64,000 bases of DNA, from positions 202,501 through 266,500 of the forward strand of contig JAEMWC010000615.1 in assembly GCA_016490735.1 (NCBI GenBank), in the 5' to 3' direction. Shown here piece after piece: positions 1-10,586 of this stretch. A program made the translations under genes and the position numbers. The DNA comes from Pachyseris speciosa (lineage: Eukaryota > Cnidaria > Anthozoa > Scleractinia > Pachyseridae). Position 1 is the first letter of the stretch. Every line of letters begins with the position of its first letter. The notes beneath the pieces were generated by a model. That model was not told the DNA's origin. It saw nothing but the letters and a program-made list of their open reading frames with translations, and made no database searches.

Positions 1-218
1 ATGGCCTTATTTGGAGCAGTTTAATTTGTGTCCAAAACAATTGAGCAGCAGCAGGGAAAACGAAAAGTTTTCGATAGCAAACGTTTGCAAAAAAAATACA
101 GACATTCGCGAGTCCTAACTACTTTCAGATGAAAGCGTAACGGAATTCAAAGCGGATTGAAAAAAGAAAACACTACAAGCGAACAAAGTACGATGCGAGT
201 GTTTTGCTGGAAGAAGAA

Positions 219-575
219 GGTGGAGAAATTAAACAAGACTAGCTTGTAATAATAATGGCTTGTACTGATTAGTCTAGAAAAATCGGTATTTATTTTGACA
301 TAAATGCCCGTAGAAAAGACAATAAAGGGTAAAAACTGATCGTTAAGAGCAGTCAACAGGAATTGATCGCGGTTCAGAAACAACAGAACAACAAACACAA
401 GTATTACAAGAAAACAAAGCACAATACGAATAATATTTCTTCGAAGATTCTTGGAAAAGGTGGAGAAATTAGACAAGTAACAAAAATTGCTTCGCAATTT
501 TGACATAAATGTCCGTAGAAAAGACAAAAAAGAGGTCCACACCTGATCGTTTAGAGCAGTCAACAGGAATCGCTG
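219..575. repeat. Diverged local direct duplication
   Basis: About 78 bp at 294-371 recurs at 498-575, sharing TTTTGACATAAATG, GTAGAAAAGACAA and AGAGCAGTCAACAGGAAT. A second shared block, GGTGGAGAAATTA, lies about 75 bp (219) and 39 bp (459) upstream of these. The two units are therefore duplicated with an indel between the blocks. The minus-strand 145-codon ORF covering both is hydrophobic, low-complexity and probably not a gene. Confidence 0.6.
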
Positions 576-599
576 AGGCAGCAATCACTCGCAACGCGA

Positions 600-1410
600 C
601 AGAGCTGAATAATAGCGCCATTTCCCACAAAATCTTTCCTTGGCTGACACAAAACGCTTAAGAGCTTTTATAGTTTTACTGGTACTTCCCATGTCTTCCG
701 AAGAACCTTCTTCAATTAATGATTCTCAGTGGCAAAGCGTCATCCAGTTAACGAAGAAAGCGCTTCCCAAACCACACCAGCATTTCTCTCGCAGACCCGT
801 CCAATATCAGTAAAATTTATCAAAGCCAGCCCAGCCAGTCAACCCATTTCGGTGTTTTTAACAATCCAAACGCTGATTCTTACCGGTTCAAACAAATTAA
901 GACGACATGTTTATAGACGTCGAAACTTAATATTGTTGTTTACAGGCCGCTTTCGACGAAGATCTCTAAAACGTTTTTCAAATTTTGAGAACTTTATGTC
1001 AGATTTTGAGACGTGCACATGCACATGCATTTGATCGGCTTTTTTTTTACTCGAGCTTTAATGCGTAATTTTACGAGGACTCATTGTGATTACGTGTTAT
1101 TAAGATTAGGGCAAAAGTTTCTTAACGCTGTTGAGGTACCAAGGTCAAAAAACAGTCAGCCAAGCCGAGTAAAAACAATCGTTCGCTTGCAAAGAAAACA
1201 ACGTAACAAAACAAAAAAACAAACAATTCAACTACTTATTTACGTCCAAAACGAGTACAGATGATTGTTATTTATATCCATTCGAGAGAAAAATACAAGT
1301 TTCATTCCTGAACAAAAGTAACAACGATTAAACCAAATGTTAAGCTTCTATTTATTTAATTTACCTCACTGTCCTGCGCTGTGTTGTAGAGGTTTCTACC
1401 ACTTGAAAAT
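600..1410. other. No recognisable feature
   Basis: Short plus-strand ORFs of 101 and 83 codons overlap here but show no domain, Cys pattern or splice context that I recognise. The stretch is AT-rich with no repeat boundary visible. Confidence 0.5.
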
Positions 1411-1413
1411 ACG

Positions 1414-2221
1414 TAAGCTTCAGTAAAGTAAAAACAAGCATCCGCAAAAATAGCAAACGGTTTGTCCAAAGAAAGAGCTGTTTCCACAGAGTTTGAGCTA
1501 CTCGATCCTCCCATTAACACAGGTGAACTGTTAAGTGACTTTTCTCAGTGAGATGCAAGATGCCGCGGTAAAGTGAAAGCCCTTGAAGCGTTGAATTATA
1601 CTGTTTTCAACCGCACAATCGATCCAAGTTTGAATCTTTTCTTGATAAAAATCGCTCTTCCCTTCATCAGTTGAAAATTCACGTTCCGGAGTATCTTTTG
1701 ACAAGTTCTTGATTTTTATGCTTTTTACGCGAATTTAAAGACAAACTTCGATCGAAGACTAAGTTGTTTTGCTCAAAATGAAGAAACCAAGTGAATGTGA
1801 AATTACGAGCCGCAGAAAGCGCGCGAAAAATTAAGCCTCGATTCGGTTTGGGTGTCCAACACCTGGCTAGAGCCTGCGATCAAATCGAAAGCAAGTACCT
1901 GGTCAGCGGTCAACTTCAAAAAATCAGCTGACCTCGATGAGGTCTCAACTTGAGCCCGCGATATGGTCACGTGACATTGGTCAGCGGATACCTTGTTTTG
2001 ACAGGTGTCAATTGGCTATAAGATGGATGTCCAGTATCAAAGATGTACGCTGGGTGTACACTGTAAACTAGCTGGTCAGCTGCTGGGCCAGGTGGAGTAT
2101 GGCCGCCATGTTGGATTATTATGATTATTATTAGGATATTATTAGTTATTGGGCAACACCACCGTCGTCGTCGTCGTCGTCGTCGTCGTGCGCGCCCACG
2201 AGCAATACCGCTAGCCATTTT

Positions 2222-2253
<32 letters not shown>

Positions 2254-2296
2254 AGGTATGGTGCTCCGCTTCGTGGCCCTTAGGGCCGCTGGAGCT
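1414..2296. repeat. Interspersed repeat family A, copy 1
   Basis: The copy starts TTCAGTAAAGTAAAAACAAG and matches 4228-5091 over nearly its whole length with scattered indels. It ends in GGTGCTCCGC...GGAGCTCCGCTAA followed by an AAC repeat. The terminal GC-rich block is itself palindromic around GGCCCTTAGGGCC. A GTC microsatellite (2163-2189) lies inside. The reading frame seen in copy 2 is broken here. Confidence 0.7.
2163..2189. repeat. GTC/CGT trinucleotide microsatellite
   Basis: Nine perfect trinucleotide units lie inside repeat family A; copy 2 has a shorter equivalent at about 4951-4973. The length difference between the two copies shows slippage after the family spread. Confidence 0.9.
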
Positions 2297-2429
2297 CCGC
2301 TAACAACAACAACAACAACAAGAACCACAACAACAAAATACTTTGCGAAAAGTATATTTAACGGGTTACGCTCAAGCGCCCCGTCATACTATTTTAACTT
2401 TATATAGCATACACAAGTCGAACTGCCGC

Positions 2430-2430
<1 letters not shown>

Positions 2431-2467
<37 letters not shown>
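2431..2467. repeat. AAT microsatellite
   Basis: About twelve TAA units are followed directly by TATATTTAGCGAAGCC...GCGGAGCTCC. This resembles the left end of repeat family A at 4168, so the microsatellite may mark the boundary of another, truncated copy. Confidence 0.85.
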
Positions 2468-2468
<1 letters not shown>

Positions 2469-2629
2469 TATATTTAGCGAAGCCTAAAAGCGGAGCTCCA
2501 AAAGCATTCTTTTTCTACTGGCATTTACATATAGTCTGCTTGTCATATCACCCATTTGACCTCACTCAAGCTACAGACCCAATGCTGCAGAAAATAGTAT
2601 GGAAAGGTGATCTGAGCCAGTGGCACAGT

Positions 2630-2757
2630 GGATTTGGACCCCACGTGGATTTGCACCCTCCAGTCCAGATCTGCTTGTGGATCAGATTTGGACCCCCTAG
2701 TCCAGAACTGCTAGCAGATATGAATCCCCTTTTACGAATTTGGACCCCCACCCCTCC
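2630..2757. repeat. Imperfect tandem repeat with GATTTGGACCCC core
   Basis: The motif GATTTGGACCCC or GATTTGCACCC occurs four times, with intervening CAGTCCAGATCTGCT / TAGTCCAGAACTGCT. Spacing is irregular (about 20-65 bp). Both strands stay open through it (80 and 66 codons), probably because of the repetition. Confidence 0.6.
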
Positions 2758-2779
2758 TAAAAACAAGCGTTCTATTGAG

Positions 2780-4160
2780 TAAGGTAATAAAAATTCCTTT
2801 CCAAACTGAGTTTGGAGATGTTAAAAAAGCAAAATAAAAATATTGAGGTAGGTTTTTTTTAAATAATCTTTAATACCTTGTGTAAAAAAGAACCTGCAAA
2901 GCTAGTTTTCATCTATAAATTTTTAAAACAAAACATGTCTTAACGTCTTAGAGCAATACCTAAGGACAGGTCTGTTTCCCCGTTCAACCGTAGGCAACTT
3001 AGTTACATACTTAGCTACTTAGGTATGGTTTAGAGCCACTAGAAATTGGTGGAGAAGCCTGGTGATTGCTCCTTGGAATCAGTATCACATCAGATATATA
3101 GTGACTCAGATCATCACTTCATAATGAATGCAATTTCAATTATCCACAGCCTCCCATGAGACAGTCAGAAATCGGAAATTGTGTATCCTCTGGATATATG
3201 TATGCCTCACAAAAATTATGAAAGAAAGATAGGTACATGGAAATCAATAAAAATAGATACATGGAAATCAATAAAAATATTTAGATGCCATGAATTAAGA
3301 CCAAGATATTTATTTTGATCAATTACTTCTTGACCTTACTATCACAAAAAAAAAAACTGCTTGCTAACATTAAGCTCATCACTCAATGCACCTACAGTGT
3401 TTTCAAAAAGAAATCCAGCTGCTCTTCTGGCCAGTTAAGTGCAAGACCAAACAACTTGATAATAATATATTGGGCATTTGGTTGATACCACTATCAAGGT
3501 GATTCATCAAAGCAAAAGCGCTGGAAATCCGTTAGCCATCTTAACTTGATCTTAACATACTTCATCAAACATCAGAGATTCATTAAACATTAATACCAAA
3601 TGTCATCCAAACATCCCACAAGATTGGTGTGACCAGCTACTAATAAAATTAATTGAAAGACTGTATGCAGGAGGAGGAAGTCCAAAGGATGTGTACATTG
3701 ATGAGAAAGAGCTTACTTTAAGTTTAATTTTAAGTTTTAAGTTTAATAATACTTTGTCGTGTGAATACAACTAAGTTGATACAAAACAAAAAAGTGCATG
3801 ACTGGAGAATAACTGGGAGAAACTAAATTCCCATACAAAGAATATTATCTAATATTACACATTCTAAAAACTAAGAGGTGAAATTTAAACGTGGCCCAAA
3901 GCTAACCTAATCAAATTAAATCAAATACTTGTCTCTTACAAGTCACCCCTGATTTGAGATTGAGACTAAAAATCATGAAGTAATCCAAAGCAAACCTAAT
4001 TAAATTACATACTTGTCACTCACAAGCTACATCTGATTTAAAATTGACACTAATAATGTAATAGATAGGACTTAAAACTGCTTAAAGAAGGTGCATGCAT
4101 GATGTTCGATGGAACACCATTCCAGTCTGTTATGTAGCGATTAAAAAAAGAAAAGCTGAA
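2780..4160. other. AT-rich stretch without genes; small tandem duplications
   Basis: No coding signal is seen. A 22-bp unit containing ACATGGAAATCAATAAAAAT is directly duplicated at about 3236-3280. A longer diverged pair with period near 90 bp lies at about 3897-4060, sharing CCTAAT.AAATTA, ATACTTGTC and CACAAG. Confidence 0.5.
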
Positions 4161-4167
4161 GGCCATA

Positions 4168-4916
4168 TATATATTTAGCCATGCCAAGCCTAGAATCGGA
4201 GCTGCACACTCTCACCGAGCAACTTCGCTTCAGTAAAGTAAAAACAAGCATCCGCAAAAATAGCAAACGGTTTGTCCAAAGAAAGAGCTTCTTCCACAGA
4301 GTTTGAGCTACTCATTCCTCCCATTAATACCGGTGAACTGTTAAGTGACTTTTCTTGGTGAGATGCAAGATGCCGCGGTGAAGTGAAAGCCCTTGAAGCG
4401 TTGAATTATACTGTTTTCAACCGCACAATCTTTGAAGCTTTTCCTGAGAAAAATCTTCCGTCCTTCCTTTCATCACTTGAAAATTCACCTTCCGGAGTAT
4501 CTTTTACAAGTTCTTGATCTTTATGCTTTTTACGCGAAAGACAAACTTCGATCGAAGAAGATGAAGTTGTTTTGCTCAAAATAAAGAAACCAACTGAATG
4601 TGAAATTACCAGCCGCAGAAAGCGCGCGAAAAATTTTAACGGCCTCGATTTGGTTTGGGTGTCCCACACTTGGCTTGAGCCTGCGATCCAATCGAAAGCA
4701 AGTACCTGGTCAGCGGTCAACTTCAAAAAAACAGCTGACCTCGATGAGGTCTTAACTTGAGCCCGCGATATGGTCACGTTACACTGGTCAGCAGATACCT
4801 TGTTTTGACAGGTGTCAATTGGCTATAAGATGGATGTCCAGTATCAAAGATGTACGCTGTAAAGTAGCTGGTCAGCTGGGCCAGGTGGAGTATGGCCGCC
4901 ATGTTGGATTATTATG

Positions 4917-4947
<31 letters not shown>

Positions 4948-5009
4948 GACTCCGTCGTCGTCGTCGTCGTCGTGCGTACGCGCCCACGAGCAATACCGCT
5001 AGCCATTTT

Positions 5010-5041
<32 letters not shown>

Positions 5042-5095
5042 AGGTATGGTGCTCCGTCTGACGGCCCTTCGGGCCGTCGGAGCTCCGCTAATAAT
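4168..5095. repeat. Interspersed repeat family A, copy 2 (most complete)
   Basis: It begins TATATTTAGCCATGCCAAGCC...GGAGCTGC and ends GGAGCTCCGCTAA plus an AAT tail, giving a unit of about 920 bp. The two ends are weak inverted repeats around an AGC.GGAGCTCC core. This suggests a non-autonomous DNA element, although the triplet tail is also reminiscent of SINE/LINE ends, so class is undecided. Confidence 0.65.
4225..4777 (-). pseudogene. Unidentified ORF carried by repeat family A
   Basis: A minus-strand ORF of 123 codons (4406-4777) ends at a TAA. The same frame then stays open for about 60 more codons, to about 4225. The composition is Ser/Lys-rich with no motif I recognise. Copy 1 has the same region with frame breaks. 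It may be a captured exon or the relic of a transposase-linked gene; function unknown. Confidence 0.35.
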
Positions 5096-5250
5096 AATTT
5101 TTACTCAATTTGTTTACGTGGTTATGAAAGAGGCCCTCTTAAAGCAAAATAAATACTTGTGAAAAACGTTAATGAATTTCTACAATGTTTACAATTTCTA
5201 CATGTCATCAATTTTTTACAATATCATGATAGTAAATTTTAAGCGTGGAG

Positions 5251-5500
5251 AATGAATGAATGAATGGATAGATGGATGGATGGATGGATGGATGGGTGGA
5301 AAGATGGATGAATGGATGAATGAATGAAAGATCTCATTTTTCTTTATTGCCACACGCATACTCTGAGTACGCCCAAGAGGATTCCAACATTAAGCTATTA
5401 CCTCCCGATAATATTGCAGATGCTCTACCACTGAGCTGCAGGAGACTCGCGAGAGCTTGGCTATTAAACTAGGTTCATACGACAACGTTCTGCATACTGA
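5251..5500 (-). mobile_element. tRNA-derived SINE (family 3) with ATCC/ATTC tail
   Basis: On the minus strand a box-A-like CAGCTCAGTGGTAGAGCATC is followed about 40 bp later by a degraded box B, GTTGGAATCC. A short body then ends in ATGAGATCTTTCATTC and a tract of ATTC/ATCC units (5251-5328). This is the order of a tRNA-derived SINE: head, body, simple tail. No matching acceptor stem remains. Confidence 0.6.
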
Positions 5501-5900
5501 AAGGATTTCAATGTCGGAAGGATGGATATTCCCAATGAGAGTGAAGTGAGATGGTACATTTAAAAGTGTCGAAGAAGTGAAAGATGTATTTATTTTATAA
5601 TTCAACATGCAGTGCGTGTGAGAGTACGTGTGAATGTGACAATATAGAATAATCACTTATTCACCGCGTTTAAAATTTACCATCGGTCTTCCAAATATGC
5701 GTGTGACAATAAAGAATAGGTAGATTTATTAAGTAATGCCTGGAAAGTGAGGAATCATGTCGTCAGCATCAATGCAATTCAGTATTGCCGTCTAATTAAG
5801 AAGGGACGTAAAGTGTTATCGGATAACACTGAAAGTGTAAGGATGACTTATTGAAATGAATTTATCCATTTGAAGCTGCCATTCTGAAAACAAATATTAC

Positions 5901-6014
5901 CAATTTTGCAGAGTTTTCCTGTAAATCCCTCTTGACATAGGCAAGTGTATTGATCAACACCATCCAAACACGTTGAGCCGTTAGCACATTTATTGGAGAC
6001 GCAGTCATCAATAT
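5901..6014 (-). CDS. Exon 13 (last visible) of the EGF gene: single calcium-binding EGF
   Basis: The 114-bp phase 1-1 exon encodes DIDDCVSNKCANGSTC...CQEGFTGKLCKIG. The acceptor ATTCAAG and donor GTAATA are present. The phase-1 end shows that the reading frame must continue, but no further EGF exon is recognisable in the remaining 5.9 kb, so the 3' part lies beyond the window. A GACA-type tandem tract sits about 85 bp upstream of the acceptor. Confidence 0.83.
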
Positions 6015-6097
6015 CTTGAATAAGAAAACAAAAGCAGTACAGTGGCTTGAAAGCCCTTTTCAATGATAGTTGGTTTTATTAGCAAACAAGAGGGAAA

Positions 6098-6312
6098 ACA
6101 GACAGACAGACGGACGGACGGACAGGCAAACAGAGGACAAACGGAGAGAAAGACAGACAGACAGAACCGGACAGAGGGATAGACGGGCGGACGGACCGAC
6201 AGGCAGGCAGACAGACAGACAGACAAACGGACGGACGGGTAGACGGACCGACAGGCAGGCAGATAGACAGAAAAACAGACGGACAGATGGACAGACAGAC
6301 ACACAGACATTC
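6098..6312. repeat. GACA/GACG-type minisatellite in the intron before exon 13
   Basis: About 215 bp are built from GACAGACA, GACGGACG and GGCAGGCA units, with a higher-order repeat (GACGGGTAGACGGACCGACAGG-like) visible twice. Long ORFs on both strands here are translations of the repeat and are not genes. It lies close upstream of an exon acceptor on the gene strand. Confidence 0.85.
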
Positions 6313-7062
6313 AAACCGACAAACAATTGTTTAACAGGGAGTTGCTTCAATTAGAGCGAATTCGTTTTCATGAACGCCGTGTAGTAGCTAGCATTTATAC
6401 AACAAGTAATAATTAAAAGGGACCTTTAGATTCTTGTTTCTACGATCTCCTGATCTGCAAAGAAGATTTAAGGATGGTCTAGTGAGAATTAAGGGGAGGT
6501 GACTGGTTTGAAAAATGACAGTCGCAGAAGTACTTGGTCCCTTACTTTTACACAAATCTAAAGGTCCCTCATGTGTTAAGGAATCAAACTGGAACATTAG
6601 TAAGAACTATAGCGACCGAGTCATTGCACCTACACAATAATCCTATGGAATGCGCTGATTTTACTTTTGGATTGTGATGACTCCATTATTATTCTAAGCT
6701 ACAATGATTGTACGCAATGCCTTCGCGCATGATGTAACTACTTCAGTGAGATACTCTGCAGTTTCGATGTTAAAGATTTTGAACAACATAAGTAGTATAT
6801 GTTCATTGGAATAATTCTTGTTTTGGCCTAAGTGATGCCTAGGTTTGGCCTAGGTGCCTAGGTAAATCATTAGTATTCAAACTGCCGAGGTGGATTAGGT
6901 AAAATTACGTTCCAGCATATTAATTAGCGTTACAAACTGGTACAATAGCAGCAATAGACCTGCTCAAACTTGCCCACTGTTCGTCAACACGGATAGGTCA
7001 GTCAAGAATCTATTACGTTTTCGAAATAAACGCTCGCCCTCTGTTGGTAGCGTCACTCTTGC

Positions 7063-7293
7063 AATAGACCATTTTACAGTTGTCGGTGAAAGCGAGGCTG
7101 GAGGTGACCTTGTTTTGATACAAACCTACGTACTTTTCTTATGTAAATCATGTTTTTCTTATGCTAACTAGTGTTTAATCAGCATAATTTACATAACAAA
7201 AGCAAGTAGGTTTGTATCAGAACAAGGTCACCCCCAGCCTCGCATTCAATCAATGGCCAGGGTACTGAGCAAAGAACTGTAAAATGGTCTATT
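7063..7293. mobile_element. Foldback MITE with AATAGACCATTTTACAGTT ends
   Basis: The left end AATAGACCATTTTACAGTT is matched exactly by its reverse complement at the right end. The inner parts (GAGGCTGGAGGTGACCTTG / CAAGGTCACCCCCAGCCTC and TACAAACCTAC / GTAGGTTTGTA) are also inverted. The 231-bp element is therefore an almost complete hairpin with no ORF. The target duplication is unclear. Confidence 0.8.
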
Positions 7294-7560
7294 CGTTTGC
7301 TGGGAAAACGTTTCCCTGATACACTAGCGTTTAAAGCAATTTGGAAATCGTTAGCGCTTAAGCAAGCTATTTTAACAGTAATGAGCGATAAAGGCCTTGA
7401 ATTAAAAATCTCTGAGAAAAGGGAGACAGACAGATAGTTTGGCAGTTCGTTATCTCAACACAGATCGACTTTCAAAAAGTTCAGTGGAATATTTAACATT
7501 TTCACAGAAAACCATAAATTATATCAGAACTGTTGGACCTTTTGTCAAGAGGAATTTCTC

Positions 7561-7682
7561 TCAAATGAAGAATGATCCTCGCAGTTGTAAACGCAATTTA
7601 AGCAGTTGCGAAAAGAAGCCTGAAAAAAAATTCAGGACTTCAACGGGGTTTGAACCCGTGACCTCGCGATTACCGGTGCGAT

Positions 7683-7722
<40 letters not shown>

Positions 7723-7941
7723 TAGGTCGATTGTGGGTTCATATGTTCCCGTGAAAGAAATGAATGTGAATTATATATGAAATGAATCATATATGAACTG
7801 CGGAAATGAAATCAAATGAAGAATGATCCTCGCAGTTGTGAACGCAATTTAAGCAATTGCGAAAAGAAGCCTGAAAAAAAATTCAGGACTTCAACGGGGT
7901 TTGAACCCGTGACCTCGCGATTACCGGTGCGATGCTCTAAT

Positions 7942-7973
<32 letters not shown>

Positions 7974-8194
7974 TAGGTCGATTGTGGGTTCATATGTTCC
8001 CATGAAAGAAATGAGTGTGAATGATATATGAAATGAATCATATATGAATTGCGGAAATGAAATCAAATGAAGAATGATCCTCGCAGTTGTGAACGCAATT
8101 TAAGCAATTGCAAAAAGAAGCCTGAAAAAAAAAATTCAGGACTTCAACGGGGTTTGAACCCGTGACCTCGCGATTATCGGTGAGATGCTCTAAT

Positions 8195-8227
<33 letters not shown>

Positions 8228-8242
8228 AGGTCCATTGTGGTA
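7561..8242 (-). mobile_element. Tandem array of three tRNA-Thr-like SINE units
   Basis: Units start at 7561, 7812 and 8063, a period of 251 bp; the third is truncated at about 8242. Each contains a minus-strand tRNA-like block at 7635-7708, 7886-7959 and 8139-8212 with box A (AGCTCAGTTGGTTAGAGC) and box B (GGGTTCAAACCCC). A seven-pair acceptor stem GGCTTCA/TGAAGTC is possible. The position of the GGT triplet suggests a tRNA-Thr ancestor. The anticodon stem no longer pairs, so these are not functional tRNA genes. A CCTGAA...TTCAGG hairpin follows the tRNA part. Confidence 0.8.
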
Positions 8243-8344
8243 TGTACATTAAGATTAGATAGCTGTTCAAAAAGGTTTTTTTCGAATTCCTAACTGTACT
8301 GTTTTTGCCCTGAAATCGTCGTTCAAAGTTTCCCCTTGAGCCAC

Positions 8345-8500
8345 GCCCATAAAACTTGACCGAGCTACTAAGGGGCATGGGTCTATTCCTGGTTTGACTT
8401 CACAAATTGCTTTGCATGCATGTTTACAAAGACTTAATGCGATGCAAACCAGTTTATGACGTCAAACCAGAAATAGACGTCACACCTTAGTTCGATCCAC
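8345..8500. mobile_element. Partial copy of the TTAA palindromic MITE family
   Basis: The core with GAGCTACTAAGGGGCATGGG, TTTGCATGCATGTTTACAAA and GACTTAATGC matches the centre of the complete copy at 47017-47436. The outer AGTGCCCC ends are missing. Confidence 0.65.
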
Positions 8501-9408
8501 AGTGTCACGAGACCTCATTATTTCCATGGAAACTCCTTATATGGAGAAGATTGGTGAGTGCTCCAGACATATTGCCACCAAAATTTTACTAACATAATGC
8601 AATAACTCGGGAGTCAAAGGGTTGAAGCTTTTAAGTTAAGAAGGGAAGTACAGTACACGTATTATTTGTTTTCTCTGTCTTATTTTCTATTTTCCGGCCA
8701 AGTTCGATATCTACTGTTCTTTTGACAAGCCAAAATTGAAAAGAGAAAAACCTGAAGAATTCGCCAGGTTGGATGACGTCACCGGCCCCAAGCAGCTTTG
8801 TTTGTATATGAATATGGCAACCTCCACCATTTGCAAGATGTCACAAGATTGGTTAAAAAAAAAAACAATAAAGAATGAAAACAATTGAACCTAGCCCTAC
8901 TCATATGAATCCAATCACTTTGGAGACGACAAAATAAGTTATCTATTAAAATTCAATGGAAGTGTTCAAACTAGCCCACAACCCCATTGTGTATGGGTTT
9001 GCATGTACGACCGAGGGCTAAGTTCTGTAAGATTAAAGTATAACCATATTAGAATCTTAAAAGGTCATAATTGCAGTATATTGTTGAGGTCGCACTCGAA
9101 CTATTTCCGAAATGAATAAGGCGTCATATTGTTTAAAAATAACCATACAAATTCACAATAATCAAGTAAGAAAGGATTTAACAGTTTATAAGTAACAACC
9201 AAGTTTCTTCGGAGACAAACTGACAGATACAAAGACAGAGGCGGAGGCATGCTAAAAAAGGAGCATAGACGGAAACTTTCCTTCATAACTGCTATCACGG
9301 TATCAACGAATGCATATTAGTTAATTTTGTTAAAGAATAAAATCATTCCCTATATCTCTCATTAAACAATAGACGTTATAAGTCTCATACGAGAATTGGT
9401 TTCCTCAC

Positions 9409-9522
9409 CTGTCTCACACCAACGCCCAGTGTAGCCAGCTTGGCAAGAACAGGTAAAGTTATTTATTCCATCCATACAAGAGCCACCGTTTTCGCATGTA
9501 ACATTAAGGCAATCATTGATAT
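9409..9522 (-). CDS. Exon 12 of the EGF gene: single calcium-binding EGF
   Basis: The 114-bp phase 1-1 exon encodes DINDCLNVTCENGGSC...CSCQAGYTGRWCETG, with acceptor CTTTCAG and donor GTGAGG. The usual second Asp is Asn, which is allowed in calcium-binding EGFs. A LINE reverse-transcriptase relic begins less than 100 bp upstream of its acceptor. Confidence 0.87.
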
Positions 9523-9589
9523 CTGAAAGAAAATGTGTTTTTATTACAACTTTATTTCTTTATCACTAACGTCTGCATTTATCAGGTCA

Positions 9590-9790
9590 TTTCGACAGGT
9601 GTCAGTATTTATTGTTGTTATTATCTCATCTGCGCCATACATACATCAGCATACATTCGCGGTTTAGAATTTTGCAGACAATTAGGTATGTCATTGATAC
9701 AAATTATAAAACGGAGCGGGCCCAGAATTGTTCCTTGAGGAATGCCAAAAATTAGAAAACGGACGCTCCAGAGAGAACTATTATGCACTA
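9590..9790 (-). pseudogene. LINE reverse-transcriptase relic
   Basis: Minus-strand translation gives GIPQGTILGPLRFIICINDIP (one residue interrupted by change) and then NCLQNSKPRMYADV. These are RT motifs B and C, where the catalytic Tyr-Ala-Asp-Asp has become Tyr-Ala-Asp-Val. No other part of the element is found. It lies just upstream of exon 12. Confidence 0.7.
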
Positions 9791-9989
9791 GTAGTCAATT
9801 GAAACCCCCAACCTCCCACCCTGATCCCCGCGGGGAATTAACGTGACTATACCGGGGAATTAACGCGTATTTAGCATGAGCGTTGAGTCCAGGGGGGACG
9901 AGGAATTTAACACCTACCTTTAAATAGCGGGACATTTTAGCGGGGATTTTAACATTGCGGTTTTTTCCTTTTTACAAACTATAACGCAT

Positions 9990-10290
9990 GACTTTTGATA
10001 TATGAAATTCATATTTGAACTTCGGCTTTAAATAATGAAGATATGAGTGATTATCGCAGTTAGAAACAAGCCTGAAATAATATCAAGCTTGTACAGGAGT
10101 CGAACCCATGACCTCTGCAATAACGGCGCTGTGCTATAACAACAGTCAATTGGGAGCTAGCCATTTGATGGTTCGTAATAAGCCCGTGAGTAACGGATGA
10201 ATAAATGACTATTAATATATGAAATTCAGATATATTTGAATTGGGGATTTAAAGAATGGAGATATGAGTGACCGTCGCAGCTAGGAACAC
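9990..10290 (-). mobile_element. Degraded tRNA-SINE
   Basis: GGAGTCGAACCCATGACCTCTGC is a box-B-side match to the Thr-like SINEs, and ATATGAAATTC / ATGAGTGAT-CGCAGTTAG flanks occur on both sides. Box A has decayed. The flanks also recur at 10200-10285, so two partial units may be present. Confidence 0.55.
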
Positions 10291-10586
10291 ATTTAAAAAA
10301 AATCAGGCTAGTGCATACCAGTCATATTTTTTCAAGCCGTCTTTTCACACTGCGACGATTTTCACTGCGACGATCACTCATATCTCCATTCTTACAAAGT
10401 GCAACGTACGATTATGGTGGGATTACACCGAACTGTGTGGAAGTGCAATTTTGATATTAAAGGGCCAGCATCATAGATTGTTAGTAAAAATCTGGAAAGC
10501 AAAGGATACTTGTTTACTGATGACAAACAAAAATAATGGCCAAGTGTTCTTCAAAATTGCTATTTTAGCTCACGGAAACCATTCAT

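Noticed and set aside
6008..6354. Long Cys/Ser-rich and Asp/Arg-rich ORFs on both strands
   Set aside because: They are translations of the GACA/GACG minisatellite; all frames are open because of the repeat.
7635..8212. Functional tRNA-Thr genes
   Set aside because: Boxes A and B and the acceptor stem look good, but the anticodon stem does not pair in any copy and the blocks sit inside 251-bp repeated SINE units.
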